Shown: positions 35,504-44,223, counted from the stretch's first letter. The stretch: 64,000 bases of DNA from Paenibacillus_V sp046244365 (GCF_046244365.1 NZ_CP176395.1:4960001-5024000); one strand, 5' to 3'. Notes: generated by a model not told the origin, from the letters alone. Program-made: numbers and translations.

Positions 35504-35536
35504 GCTGGCGCCTCCTTTTTTTTGTAAAGGGAATGA

Positions 35537-35589
35537 TTGTATTTTACCATAAGCCGTGATATATTTCTATTGTTCGATAATAATCGAAC
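35537..35589 (+). promoter_or_regulatory. MFS exporter promoter with ArsR-type operator
   Basis: TTGTAT (35537-35542) and TATATT (35560-35565) are 17 bases apart. GTTCGAT (35572-35578) and ATCGAAC (35583-35589) form a perfect inverted repeat with spacer AATA, at the expected transcription start. The TTCGATAATAATCGAA core resembles known ArsR-subfamily operators. Confidence 0.7.
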
Positions 35590-35616
35590 TATTCAACAAC
35601 GAAAGCTGGTGTATGC

Positions 35617-36993
35617 ATGTCGAACCAATCCGTTTCGAAATCGTTACATGAACCCGGACAGCCGGCCATGCGGGAAGGAATGGTGACCGTGCTGCTGGGG
35701 TTATCCATCGTCTTGGTGATCATGAACACCATGATGTTTAATCTGGCGCTGCCCGACGTTGCGAGCGCCTTTGACCTTACGGCCTCTTCCGCATCGTGGA
35801 TCGTCACCGGATACTCCATCGTATTTGCGATCTCATCCATTACCTATAGCAGGCTGTCCGACTTTGTGCCGATCCGGCGGCTGTTTATCATCGGACTCCT
35901 TTCGCTGGGTATTGCGGCGATCGGCGGCTTTTTCAGCGGCAGCTTCGTCCCTCTGCTGATTGCGCGAATCCTTCAAGCGTCCGGGGCCGGCTCGATTCCG
36001 GCTTTGTCGCTCGTGCTAGTCACGCGTTACGTACCGTTGGAACGCCGCGGCAAAGCAATGGCTACGATCATGTCCGCCGCTTCGCTCGGCCTCGGTCTTG
36101 GACCGGTTGCCGGCGGCGTCATCGTGCAGTACTTAGGCTGGCATTATTTATTTGCCGTGACCGCCGCAACGCTGCTGCTTATCCCGTTCTACGCCCGCCT
36201 TCTTCCCAAAGAAAGACCCGCAAGCGGATCTTTCGACGCAGTAGGGGCGCTGTTCGCCGGCATCGGGACAACCGGACTGCTCCTTTTTCTGACGAATCAG
36301 TCCTGGATGGCCCTTGCGGCAGGCTTAGCGGCCGTTGCTCTATTCGTCCTTCGCATTTGGCTTGCCGCAGATCCGTTCGTGCAGCCCGGCCTGTTTCGCA
36401 ACCGTCCTTTTCTGACGCTGGGAGCGGTCGGTATCGTTGCATATTTATGCAGCTTCGCCACGCTTTTCCTGATGCCGCAAATCCTTGTCCACCGTTTCGG
36501 TCTGAGCGCAAGCCAATCGGGGCTTGTCATCTTCCCCGGCTCCATACTGGCGATGATCGTTTCCAGGTGGGTCGGCAAAATCATCGACAAGCACGGCAAC
36601 CGGGCCATCATCCGGTACGTTCCGCTGCTGCTGCTCGTTTCCGTGATCCTGTTCGCCCTGCTCGCGACCACATCCTACTGGGCCATTTTGTTCATCTATA
36701 TGCTACTAAGCGTCGGCTTTACGTTTCTGTCGAGCAGCATTTCCAACGAGATGTCGCGCATTTTGCCTGCCGCCCAGATCGGATCGGGATTAGGACTATT
36801 CCAATTGCTTCAGTTTTTCAGCGGTGCGTTCGGGGTCGCCGTTACGGCGAGCGCCTTGGTTTGGCAGCGTAAGCTACCCCTCTCCGCCGCTTACGGCAAT
36901 ATTTATTGGGGAATGGGCATCATTGTGCTCGTTTCGATCGGTTGCGCGCAGCTGTATCGGCGTTACGCCCAGCGTTCTATGCCGGCTTCTTAA
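35617..36993 (+). CDS. MFS transporter (DHA2-like drug exporter)
   Basis: A 458-residue proton-coupled exporter with about 14 helices. Motif-like segments include VASAFDLTASSASWIVTGYS after helix 1, LSDFVPIRRLFIIGLLSLG (motif A position) and GLGLGPVAGGVIVQYLGW (motif C, typical of drug/H+ antiporters). It is divergent from the ArsR-type gene, with a dyad operator at its promoter, so the exported compound is probably also the inducer. It adjoins the modified-peptide cluster but is on the other strand; a role in peptide export would be a guess. Confidence 0.88.
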   Translation: MSNQSVSKSLHEPGQPAMREGMVTVLLGLSIVLVIMNTMMFNLALPDVASAFDLTASSASWIVTGYSIVFAISSITYSRLSDFVPIRRLFIIGLLSLGIAAIGGFFSGSFVPLLIARILQASGAGSIPALSLVLVTRYVPLERRGKAMATIMSAASLGLGLGPVAGGVIVQYLGWHYLFAVTAATLLLIPFYARLLPKERPASGSFDAVGALFAGIGTTGLLLFLTNQSWMALAAGLAAVALFVLRIWLAADPFVQPGLFRNRPFLTLGAVGIVAYLCSFATLFLMPQILVHRFGLSASQSGLVIFPGSILAMIVSRWVGKIIDKHGNRAIIRYVPLLLLVSVILFALLATTSYWAILFIYMLLSVGFTFLSSSISNEMSRILPAAQIGSGLGLFQLLQFFSGAFGVAVTASALVWQRKLPLSAAYGNIYWGMGIIVLVSIGCAQLYRRYAQRSMPAS

Positions 36994-37003
36994 CCCCGTC
37001 TAC

Positions 37004-37036
37004 AAGGAAGGAGGCGCATCGCCGCCGCCTTCCTTT
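37004..37036 (+). terminator. Terminator after the MFS gene
   Basis: AAGGAAGG (37004-37011) pairs with CCTTCCTT (37028-37035). The inner GGCG and GCC extend the stem, and a T-rich tail follows. Confidence 0.75.
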
Positions 37037-37122
37037 CCATTTTCATGTCGCAGCCCCGTTGCCAGGCAAACCTATTGTTACAGCTTTCAAGAAGTGAGGA
37101 AGAATCGTGCGTATTCCGCATT

Positions 37123-38709
37123 TCACCCGTGCAGCCCTCCCGACAATCGCGGGCTAGGGCGATAAGGACCGACCGGGATTTGAATCAAACTGGTCGTTCC
37201 ATTCGCAGGCATCCTGTACAGTTCATCGCTCAGCCTAGCATCGAATCCGAGCAGAGGGTGTCCCCCCATGCCAATGGCGGAAGCCGCGAGTAGCAGCCGC
37301 TGCACCAGCATGCCCGCTTCCATCTGCTGAATGCGATATCCTCTGTAGCCTAGCTCCGGCAGATGATGATCCCGATTCCCCGCCACGTGAAAGCAGAGCG
37401 GCACTTGGAGCATATTCACATTATCCACCGACAGCCCCAGCTGCAGCACGAGTCGGTGATCGCCTTGGCGTATCCTTTGCAGCAAGTGCCCCGATTCGTC
37501 ATAGCGGTAAGCGCCGTCCGGTACGCCCTCTACGTTGTACAAGCAGCAATAGAGCGTAACTCGGGATACATTATTTTTTGGTGCGCCATCCAAATCATTC
37601 GCATACCGGAAAGAAGCTGTCGCTTCCTGCAGCAATACGGCCAATTGCGTCTGACTAACTTTGCCCATCGCGAAATCCTGGTTCGGTGAGTGCCTCTTCC
37701 GGCTAACACTAGCCAAATCATACGACAATCGTTCCGCACGAGGCAGAAACACCGTTTGTCCCAGCCGCAAAATACCCTCTTCTTTGCCGTATCGCAGCTC
37801 TAGCGGGGGTATCGTTTCCAGCATGGAGGCTTCGTTCATTTGGATTAACATAGGAAAAGCTTTAACCCTCCGAGACTTGACGAAGTGCTGATGACGAACC
37901 GGCTCGAGCTCGCGGCACAGGCTCGATGCGGAGACGCGACTTTCTTCGCTCCTCCTCTCCGTCAAACACGGATCCCTACGCCTAACCGATAACGGAATTA
38001 CCGCATATACGCTCTCTTCCTGCTCCGTTAACCCGAGCAGCCGATTTACGGCACGATCAAGAAAGCGGAACGAAACACCCGGCACATAGCCAAACCTTTT
38101 GGCCGCTTCCAGCAGCTGTCCGATCAGCACGCCCGCATCGAGCCCTTGAAGCCGATAGGCGAAGTTGTGGTATTTATAGAAGTTTTTCCAGAACATCGTC
38201 GATACGAATACCGCGCCGAAGCAGGCCGACAGGTCGAACCGGTTTCCGAGAGCCCGCGATAGGAAGGAATCAAAAATCCCCTCTCGCAGCAGCACCAGAC
38301 GATGATGCGCCGCATCGTAATGGTAAACTCCGGCAGGCAAATCCTCGGCTTTCAAATATACATAGCATTCGTTGGGATAAAGCGCTCCTCCGGAAGGCGC
38401 AAACCGCCGAAACGATTCCAGCAGCTCCGTCGTTTGTTCCGAATATACCGGTTCGTTCACGGATTGCGACATTTGGGACAGCCCGAAGGAATACCAGAGC
38501 AAATGCCCGATTGACCGAAGATCGGCTTTGGCCTGCCGCGCCCCTCTCTCAAGCGTAAGCGGAACTTCGGGCGCTAACGAAACCGTGGGCAATCCCCGGT
38601 ACAGTTTGTAGGCGAGCGGTCCGTCCTCCCAGTCCACGGTCAGGTCGGGCGGCTTGGTCTTGACTACGTCAAAGTGCAATTGATGGAGGAATGTTTCCAG
38701 ACCATTCAT
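37123..38709 (-). CDS. SagB-type thiazole/oxazole dehydrogenase
   Basis: This flavoenzyme would oxidise the azolines made on the precursor peptide to azoles. ATG 38709 has AGGAGG seven bases upstream; an ATG at 38742 would add 11 residues. The product has about 528 residues with two nitroreductase-type halves: FAPSGGALYPNECYVYLKA and AGVYHYDAAHHRLVLLR in the first, GAPKNNVSRVTLYCCLYN and DGAYRYDESGHLLQRI in the second. Both halves contain the glycine/aromatic segments for FMN. It is the last gene of the peptide cluster, 42 bases after the YcaO gene. Confidence 0.9.
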   Translation of the reverse strand: MNGLETFLHQLHFDVVKTKPPDLTVDWEDGPLAYKLYRGLPTVSLAPEVPLTLERGARQAKADLRSIGHLLWYSFGLSQMSQSVNEPVYSEQTTELLESFRRFAPSGGALYPNECYVYLKAEDLPAGVYHYDAAHHRLVLLREGIFDSFLSRALGNRFDLSACFGAVFVSTMFWKNFYKYHNFAYRLQGLDAGVLIGQLLEAAKRFGYVPGVSFRFLDRAVNRLLGLTEQEESVYAVIPLSVRRRDPCLTERRSEESRVSASSLCRELEPVRHQHFVKSRRVKAFPMLIQMNEASMLETIPPLELRYGKEEGILRLGQTVFLPRAERLSYDLASVSRKRHSPNQDFAMGKVSQTQLAVLLQEATASFRYANDLDGAPKNNVSRVTLYCCLYNVEGVPDGAYRYDESGHLLQRIRQGDHRLVLQLGLSVDNVNMLQVPLCFHVAGNRDHHLPELGYRGYRIQQMEAGMLVQRLLLAASAIGMGGHPLLGFDARLSDELYRMPANGTTSLIQIPVGPYRPSPRLSGGLHG

Positions 38710-38751
38710 CCTTCCCCCTCCTATTCGGACATGTTTCGGCATGCTCCCCCT

Positions 38752-40698
38752 TTACGGAAAAGGATGCGGATAAGGATTGAGCTGGTCCGGCGTTAACGGC
38801 TTTTGGACATACCCTAGCTCCATCGGCACTCGAAGCACCCTGCCCAGCCCGGACAACCGGGTAAAATGATGCCCGAACGTCATCGGCAGCGTCCCCGGAA
38901 TCAGCACTTTCACGCAATGCAGCCCATTTCGTCCGATCTCCGGCGCAGTTAAATCGATCACAACCACGTCCAGACCGCTCTTTTTGAGCGCTTGAATAAG
39001 CTCTCTCAGCTCTTCCGTCAAATCCGAATGCCTCGGTGTCGGCTTAAACGCTTCGGCAAACGTACGCATCGGACGATTCTCGTCCATGATGAAATGAAGG
39101 CGGCTTTCAGCAATCGGCAAGGCATACAGGAGGGAGTGGTCTTCCATCTGTTTAACGAGAGACGAATCATGATACATCCGTAAACCCTTTTCCCGGTCGG
39201 TTTCGATTCTCCGGTCAAGATTGTTCAACAGCCCGGCTATTTCATGTACCGCACCCTTCACGGCCCGCACCGGATCGGGATGCGCTCCGGCTGAGCAGAC
39301 GAGATTGGCTCCCGTATGGTTTCTGTTTTTGGCAATCCCCCATACGCTAGGAATTCCGTGTTCCATTGTGGAAGCGTAGACGTGCAGATCATAGCCCGTC
39401 ACAGCCGCCAGTCGGCCGATCATCAAATCCAGTTCCGGGTCGTCTGCGGAGGCAAGGTCAAGACGCGGAATCGGCAGCTGCGCATACCACGTCATCAGAA
39501 ACGAATCGCGCTCCACCGTTTCCAGCAGGCCGTATAGGATCGCCTCCTCCAGACTCCCCCCCAGCGCGCAGCCGTTCGAGGACTCGAAAGCGAAGCGGTA
39601 GCTGCCGCCCATACTGTAGAAGGCGAGCTGCTCCGGAACGAGAAGCGGGCGCTCTTGACCGAACGAATACCCCCATACCCAGCGGATAGGCCTATCCGGA
39701 TCAAACGGTTGGAAACGGTAGGACGGGAGGGCATATTGTTCCTTCGTGTGCAGACCTGCTTGAACGGGATCCAGCGCTTGCGCTTGCAGCTCCCGGTAAC
39801 TGCCGTGCACAACCGTGCGTTTACCGCGCGGCTCCAAGCTGCTGTAACGCTCCAGCCCCTCCAAGACGGCCGTTAATTTGCTGACCGCATAAGAATGCGT
39901 CCGTCCGGCCGTCCCCACATCCTCCGTAAAGAGCGGCAAATTTACGCTCGCATCGGCAAAGGGCGATACAAGGTCCTGCATGTTCCCGTTGAACATACCG
40001 GTTCGAAAATCGAGATAGTCGCCGATTAGTACGTTCTTCCATTCATGAAGCGAACGGCTGCGGTAGCTATCGGGACTGATCTTCGGGCTAGGCTTGAGAC
40101 GAATGCTCGCTTCCGTCGCAGAATCGTCCGCCTGCATGCTGCAAACCTTGCATAGAGAATCGGGCATCACAAAGTGACATGAGCTTTCCAGTGAATTCAG
40201 GTTTATCAGCACTACTTGCCCTGCAGTCCGTATCGGCTGACCGGTCAGCATGTTTTTGGTTTCTTCCGAAATGAGGTGCGCCATCTGCAAAAGTCCCGTG
40301 CGCGATGCCCAAGCGTCCCGCGATCCTCCTCCTCGTGCGGCCAGGCTTTCGCGAAGTCTCCACATCTCCGGTCGTTCGCGTCCGGCCATTAACATTCGCC
40401 TGTCGGCGCACTGGGAGCAGCCCGGCGAACCGGGACGAACCAGAGGACCGATCACCCCTTCGCCGAAAGCAACGAATCCGCGCAGCCATGGAATACCCGC
40501 GGGCAGCAAGACCTCTTCCGCCTTCCGATGAAGAGCGGGATTCCAGGCATCGTGCAGGACGAGAACCAGATCGGCCGTTAAGGAAGCTTCATCCACGAGA
40601 TGGTTCAAGCGAACCGTTCCGATGCGCATCCCTGACATTTGCTCGCTTACGTAATTCGCCAACATCCCTTCTCCGACAATTGCCACGACGGCCTTCAC
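38752..40698 (-). CDS. TOMM cyclodehydratase: ThiF-like leader-binding domain fused to YcaO
   Basis: This 648-residue fusion should convert Cys residues of the precursor to thiazolines using ATP. Residues about 1-215 are ThiF/E1-like, with two CxxC pairs, GCSQCADRR near 95 and LCKVCSM near 188, for structural zinc. The rest is the YcaO domain: GRTHSYAVSKLTAVLEGLER and SNGCALGGSLEEAILYGLLE provide the ATP-binding acidic residues. The C terminus YPHPFP is the proline-rich tail known to be needed for cyclodehydratase activity. GTG start overlaps the preceding stop by four bases (GTGA). Confidence 0.92.
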   Translation of the reverse strand: MKAVVAIVGEGMLANYVSEQMSGMRIGTVRLNHLVDEASLTADLVLVLHDAWNPALHRKAEEVLLPAGIPWLRGFVAFGEGVIGPLVRPGSPGCSQCADRRMLMAGRERPEMWRLRESLAARGGGSRDAWASRTGLLQMAHLISEETKNMLTGQPIRTAGQVVLINLNSLESSCHFVMPDSLCKVCSMQADDSATEASIRLKPSPKISPDSYRSRSLHEWKNVLIGDYLDFRTGMFNGNMQDLVSPFADASVNLPLFTEDVGTAGRTHSYAVSKLTAVLEGLERYSSLEPRGKRTVVHGSYRELQAQALDPVQAGLHTKEQYALPSYRFQPFDPDRPIRWVWGYSFGQERPLLVPEQLAFYSMGGSYRFAFESSNGCALGGSLEEAILYGLLETVERDSFLMTWYAQLPIPRLDLASADDPELDLMIGRLAAVTGYDLHVYASTMEHGIPSVWGIAKNRNHTGANLVCSAGAHPDPVRAVKGAVHEIAGLLNNLDRRIETDREKGLRMYHDSSLVKQMEDHSLLYALPIAESRLHFIMDENRPMRTFAEAFKPTPRHSDLTEELRELIQALKKSGLDVVVIDLTAPEIGRNGLHCVKVLIPGTLPMTFGHHFTRLSGLGRVLRVPMELGYVQKPLTPDQLNPYPHPFP

Positions 40699-42662
40699 AG
40701 GGATCCCTCCTCTCTCGGCAGTACTCCGTACACGCCCGAAAGCGCATCCTTCAAGCTGGACTCAGGAGTCAATTCGTATAGTCGAAGCCGTTTCCCCGCT
40801 TGCTTGAGAATGGACACGGCAGTGAGAAGAACCTCCTTAGGCACCGTTTCTGCGGCAGCCGGGATCGCAACCGTTCTCGGCTCCCTCTCTTCCACGCTAA
40901 CAGCGGTAACCTGCACGACATGAGCCGATCGGGCAACGGTATGGTTCTGTTCGTCCATTAGCGCCTGCTGCAGCGCAGCCCGCATCGCCAGTGTCGCATG
41001 TAAGCCGGCGCTGCCATACCAGCGGCCCCCCGCACCGACCCATACTACCGGCAAACCGTACAGCGCATCTCCGAGTCCAACCATCGGCAAACCCTGTAAG
41101 GTCGTGATCGCTTGCAAATAATAACGGCAGCGTTCATCTTCGATCCCGGACAACCGAATCCGATACACTACAGGCAGACGACCTTCTTGCCGCTTGCGCA
41201 GTTCTTCGCCCAACCAGTTGTTCAGCCCGCGTGCAGCGCCTTCGATAAGCGTGCCGCCGGCACCGATCCCGATGGAACGGGTCGCTTCCGCCTTCCCCCC
41301 ATTTACGTCTCGGCCGGAGTAAGGCAAGAGCTGTCCCGCCATCCGCGAGACATAGGCTTCGATACCGCTCAGACCCGCTTCGCGGCGCGCTCCCTCGTGC
41401 GTCATAGCGGAACAGACGATATCCGGAAGCAATGAAGCAGGCCCTTCCGACAGCGGGTCGACAGGCCGTATGCGGCACTGAGCGAGAGGGAGCTGGCTTA
41501 AGTCCTCCTCTTCCCAAATATGGAATAAGCCTGTCGTCTCCGACGTCAAACGGCTGACACAGGAAAGCAAGGCTTGTTCGGCGGCGTCAGAGGCGGTGTC
41601 CGAGCTCCGTTCGAGCTCTCCTTCGAAGTCAAGCAGACGGGAGGACGGGACGTTTCCTGACACATGCGGGTGAGGCAAGAAAGGATGCCATCTCCCTTCA
41701 AGCGTCTCCGTATCCAAAAGATAGATGCTGCCGTTCTTCTCCTCTCCGGACACGCCGGCAATCGCTTTAAAACATTCAAACACGGCCACATTCGCAAGCA
41801 TCGCCTCCGTAGTGGAGGAATAGCCCGGAGGCATGGATTTCCCGCTAAGCGCAGCTTGGTGGATGCGTCTCCAGGCCGATTCCCAGCAGCTTTCTTTTTC
41901 CGGATGTACAAGCGGACCTGCCAAACCGGCATGCTGCAAGCAAATGACGGGCAAAAACCTTTTTTTGTCCTTCCTGCATGCTGCATGAAGCTCGCGTAGA
42001 CGGCCGAGACCTTCCTCTCGCGATACATACAGGATGAAGTCGTATGGCACTATCGTTTCCGGCCAATGGATTTCCCTTGCGTCCCATACGCCCGTTTCCA
42101 AAACATCCGCCTCGGGATCCGTTTTACGGGCGTGAGCCGCCAACTCCCTCAACCTGCTAACGTCGGTTGTTCCCGCATCCAGAATACGCACATGGACTTT
42201 CGGCAATCCGGATTCCAACAAAGCCGATACCAGCGAAACCAAGAACGGCCCTGAACCGACAGCCAGTACCTTGGCCTGACGATACGACTGGAACCGATAC
42301 GCCCCGGAGCCGCCGACATGATCGAGAAATTCAATCTGCGAGGCAAAATCCGCCCTTATAGCTTCCGGCAGCTCAGCCGGCGCGTCTTGACTAATATCGC
42401 GAACAAAGCCGTTCCGGTACAGCACCTCAGCGATTTCGCATACGCGGGTCCGGTAAGGGGTCGTCAAGCCTTCCGTCAGTTCCGATAGCGAGCGTTGACC
42501 ATTGAAAACCGGCAGCAATTTATCGATCCATTGATCGATACCGTCACCTTCCATCCGGAATGAACTGCTATTGTTGCGAAAGTACACACCGCCGTTCGGA
42601 TCGGGAACATAAAAGGTATCTCTCTTCACCTTGAGACGCATAGACACGTTAAAGTCCATCAT
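40695..42662 (-). CDS. Thiazole-containing bacteriocin maturation protein (heterocycloanthracin type)
   Basis: A 655-residue protein resembling the putative thiazole-containing bacteriocin maturation proteins found beside heterocycloanthracin-type precursors. The first 80 residues (LKVKRDTFYVPDPNGGVYF, RSLSELTEGLTTPY) look like a PqqD-like recognition element that would bind the leader. The segment AKVLAVGSGPFLVSLVSALL near 130 is ThiF-like. The remainder is a degenerate E1/YcaO-related region (TRSIGIGAGGTLIEGAARGL, TLAMRAALQQALMDE). It probably delivers the precursor to the YcaO enzyme encoded next, with which it overlaps by four bases. Confidence 0.87.
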   Translation of the reverse strand: MMDFNVSMRLKVKRDTFYVPDPNGGVYFRNNSSSFRMEGDGIDQWIDKLLPVFNGQRSLSELTEGLTTPYRTRVCEIAEVLYRNGFVRDISQDAPAELPEAIRADFASQIEFLDHVGGSGAYRFQSYRQAKVLAVGSGPFLVSLVSALLESGLPKVHVRILDAGTTDVSRLRELAAHARKTDPEADVLETGVWDAREIHWPETIVPYDFILYVSREEGLGRLRELHAACRKDKKRFLPVICLQHAGLAGPLVHPEKESCWESAWRRIHQAALSGKSMPPGYSSTTEAMLANVAVFECFKAIAGVSGEEKNGSIYLLDTETLEGRWHPFLPHPHVSGNVPSSRLLDFEGELERSSDTASDAAEQALLSCVSRLTSETTGLFHIWEEEDLSQLPLAQCRIRPVDPLSEGPASLLPDIVCSAMTHEGARREAGLSGIEAYVSRMAGQLLPYSGRDVNGGKAEATRSIGIGAGGTLIEGAARGLNNWLGEELRKRQEGRLPVVYRIRLSGIEDERCRYYLQAITTLQGLPMVGLGDALYGLPVVWVGAGGRWYGSAGLHATLAMRAALQQALMDEQNHTVARSAHVVQVTAVSVEEREPRTVAIPAAAETVPKEVLLTAVSILKQAGKRLRLYELTPESSLKDALSGVYGVLPREEGSL

Positions 42663-42755
42663 TCATTCGAGCCCTCCTCCGCTAAACAACCCCGATAGCC
42701 TAACAAGTACATTTTATGTACGGCAATTTGTCCGTCATGTCTGATTAATGAAGAA

Positions 42756-42784
42756 ATCCCTGCAGCCTAGGCGGATACAGGGAT
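42756..42784 (-). terminator. Hairpin between precursor and biosynthetic genes (attenuator candidate)
   Basis: ATCCCTG and CAGGGAT (42756-42762 with 42778-42784) form a seven-bp stem, followed on the minus strand by TTTCTTCATT. It lies 36 bases past the precursor stop. A leaky terminator here would give more precursor than enzyme transcript, as is usual in peptide clusters. Confidence 0.55.
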
Positions 42785-42819
42785 AAGCTTTTCCTTGAAC
42801 CGGCTTCCCGGCAAACGGC

Positions 42820-43107
42820 TTACCTGCCTTGATGACAGTGAGAGCAGTTGTGGCAGTTGTGGCAGTTGTGGCAGTTGTGACAATTGTGACAGTTTTGGCA
42901 ATTATGGCAGTTATGACAGTTGAAGCAATTGACGCAGTTAAAGCAAAAGAAAAAGCAATTCGTGCAGTTCGTGCAGTTGAAGCAATTGCCGAATCCTAAT
43001 CCAAAAATACGAGGATCCTGTTGGTTCTGAGCCTGCCAAGGAGTCGCATCTCCTGCTTGAAAATTGGAAACGGGAAGGCCTTGCAATTCATTTTTCAAAT
43101 CGTCCAT
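42820..43107 (-). CDS. Heterocycloanthracin/sonorensin-type bacteriocin precursor with His-Asn-Cys repeats
   Basis: A 95-residue precursor starting at ATG 43107 behind GGAGG; an upstream frame to 43140 has no such site. The leader of about 40 residues (LQGLPVSNFQAGDATPW and a Gln-rich stretch, then GLGFGN) precedes a core with 17 cysteines, nearly all three residues apart. The core begins NCFNCTNCTNC, continues through FFFCFNCVNC and ends in repeated HNC units and SHCHQGR. Each Cys is a candidate thiazole. Known relatives use Gly- or Ser/Gly-rich spacers; Asn before almost every Cys, with His two before, is unusual. First gene of the cluster. No immunity, protease or ABC exporter gene adjoins it. 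Confidence 0.93.
   Translation of the reverse strand: MDDLKNELQGLPVSNFQAGDATPWQAQNQQDPRIFGLGFGNCFNCTNCTNCFFFCFNCVNCFNCHNCHNCQNCHNCHNCHNCHNCHNCSHCHQGR
42844..42942. repeat. Nine-base tandem repeats in the precursor core
   Basis: Eleven consecutive nine-base units begin at 42844. The first four are identical (GCAGTTGTG) and the rest are variants such as ACAATTGTG and GCAGTTATG. Each unit encodes one HNC-type triplet on the minus strand. Identity is highest at the 3' end of the gene, suggesting recent expansion by slippage. Confidence 0.85.
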
Positions 43108-43225
43108 GGTTTCAACCTCCATAAATAATGAATAAGCCATCGTGATAGTCGCCTAATTGTTCACACGACAACATATGAACCGGGTTCCGCTCTTGTTACT
43201 GATTCCGCTTTTTTTTTGCCAAACG

Positions 43226-43251
43226 CCAAAAAGCGCCCTTATCAAGGACGC
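43226..43251 (-). terminator. Weak terminator downstream of the 43306 frame
   Basis: GCGCCCTT (43233-43240) and AAGGACGC (43244-43251) pair with one mismatch and are followed on the minus strand by TTTTT. It lies 55 bases past the hypothetical gene and supports transcription there. Confidence 0.5.
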
Positions 43252-43305
43252 CCATCCGGTGCTCTGCCGTACGGTAAACATGGGGTGCAGCTTCAGCCGA
43301 CGCCG

Positions 43306-43659
43306 TTATAGATCGATGGCAACGTGGGGCTTGCTGTAATGACTGGTGCCGCCTCCGCCGACGACAACCTTGCCCCCCTTTTTGAAAATAATCAATTTTC
43401 TTAAGCCTGTCGTAAGCAGCACTTCGACTTTGGCATGATTGGATACAGCCGTATAGATGACATAGCCGCTTTCGGATATACGGTTTACCCAGTTATCGTC
43501 GAATTCGGATCTGACGACACGATTGGAATACACTTGATTTTCCAGCCTACTTGCCCTTCTTCTCTTCACTTCGTCCCACCCGTTTCCCCTATGATGTACT
43601 CTACGATATCGTATGCAGACGGGACGATTTGGTATAGCCGATAGTCTTTCGTTATTCAC
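43306..43659 (-). CDS. Hypothetical protein, uncertain start
   Basis: The frame of 117 codons opens at GTG 43659 with AAGGA directly adjoining, too close for a good site, so the true start may lie further in. The C-terminal half (SGYVIYTAVSNHAKVEVLL, GLRKLIIFKKGGKVVVGGGG) alternates hydrophobic and charged residues like a small beta domain. The N-terminal half is basic and unremarkable. A terminator follows. I recognise no family and cannot exclude a spurious frame. Confidence 0.42.
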   Translation of the reverse strand: MNNERLSAIPNRPVCIRYRRVHHRGNGWDEVKRRRASRLENQVYSNRVVRSEFDDNWVNRISESGYVIYTAVSNHAKVEVLLTTGLRKLIIFKKGGKVVVGGGGTSHYSKPHVAIDL

Positions 43660-43713
43660 TCCTTATCGAATAAAGGTTGAAGAGCCTAGTTAATTAACAA
43701 CGTTAAATATCGC

Positions 43714-43755
43714 AAAAAAATAACCTCCCGCCGTTCTTTTAACGGCTTAGGGAGG
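43714..43755 (-). terminator. Terminator after the 43793 gene
   Basis: CCTCCC-G-CCGTT (43724-43735) pairs with AACGG-CTTA-GGGAGG (43741-43755). Seven T follow on the minus strand (43714-43720). Confidence 0.8.
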
Positions 43756-43792
43756 CTTTGCGTTGTTCCATGTTCCGCTGCCGACCGCCTTT

Positions 43793-44161
43793 TTAGGTTA
43801 CGTCGGCAACTATTTCATTAACCTTGTTAATCATCTGCTCGGAAGCTAATCTTGTTGCCTCATCCATCTTGAGCGTTATTTCCTTCCGGAGAATATCCGG
43901 ATCGTTTTTCCCTCTCACCGCTATTTGCAGAAAGCTCATGAGCCAGCTTCTTTTCTTGTAAACGCGCATGACAAACCACTGTTTTTGACCGTCCCATATC
44001 AATCGGACCAGTCCTCCGGCGCCGTCAAAAACGGAGTACCTGTTGCCGAACGTGTCCGGGTGATGCTGGTGTTTCGTTTTGACATATCCCTTCGGCTTCA
44101 GCCGCAATTCCAGTTCCGACTCCAGCAAAGCAAATATATCCTTCGGGTCTTTTTCCGTCAT
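43793..44161 (-). CDS. Small protein of unknown function
   Basis: The 122-residue product starts at ATG 44161 behind GGGAAGTG; a frame to 44209 lacks a site. It begins with an acidic helix (DIFALLESELELRLKPKGY), followed by beta-rich segments (NRYSVFDGAGGLVRLIWDG, QWFVMRVYKK) and a C-terminal helix. No membrane helix or signal peptide. I do not recognise a family. It is 62 bases downstream of the effector-domain gene and a terminator follows, so it may close that transcript. Confidence 0.6.
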   Translation of the reverse strand: MTEKDPKDIFALLESELELRLKPKGYVKTKHQHHPDTFGNRYSVFDGAGGLVRLIWDGQKQWFVMRVYKKRSWLMSFLQIAVRGKNDPDILRKEITLKMDEATRLASEQMINKVNEIVADVT

Positions 44162-44223
44162 CGTTTCACTTCCCGCATTTATTTCGTTCTTACACGGATC
44201 CTTTGGCATTGATTCCCGCCGAT

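Noticed and set aside
43689..43698. Palindrome GTTAATTAAC
   Set aside because: A short AT-rich palindrome can occur by chance; there is no regulator context and the downstream gene itself is uncertain.
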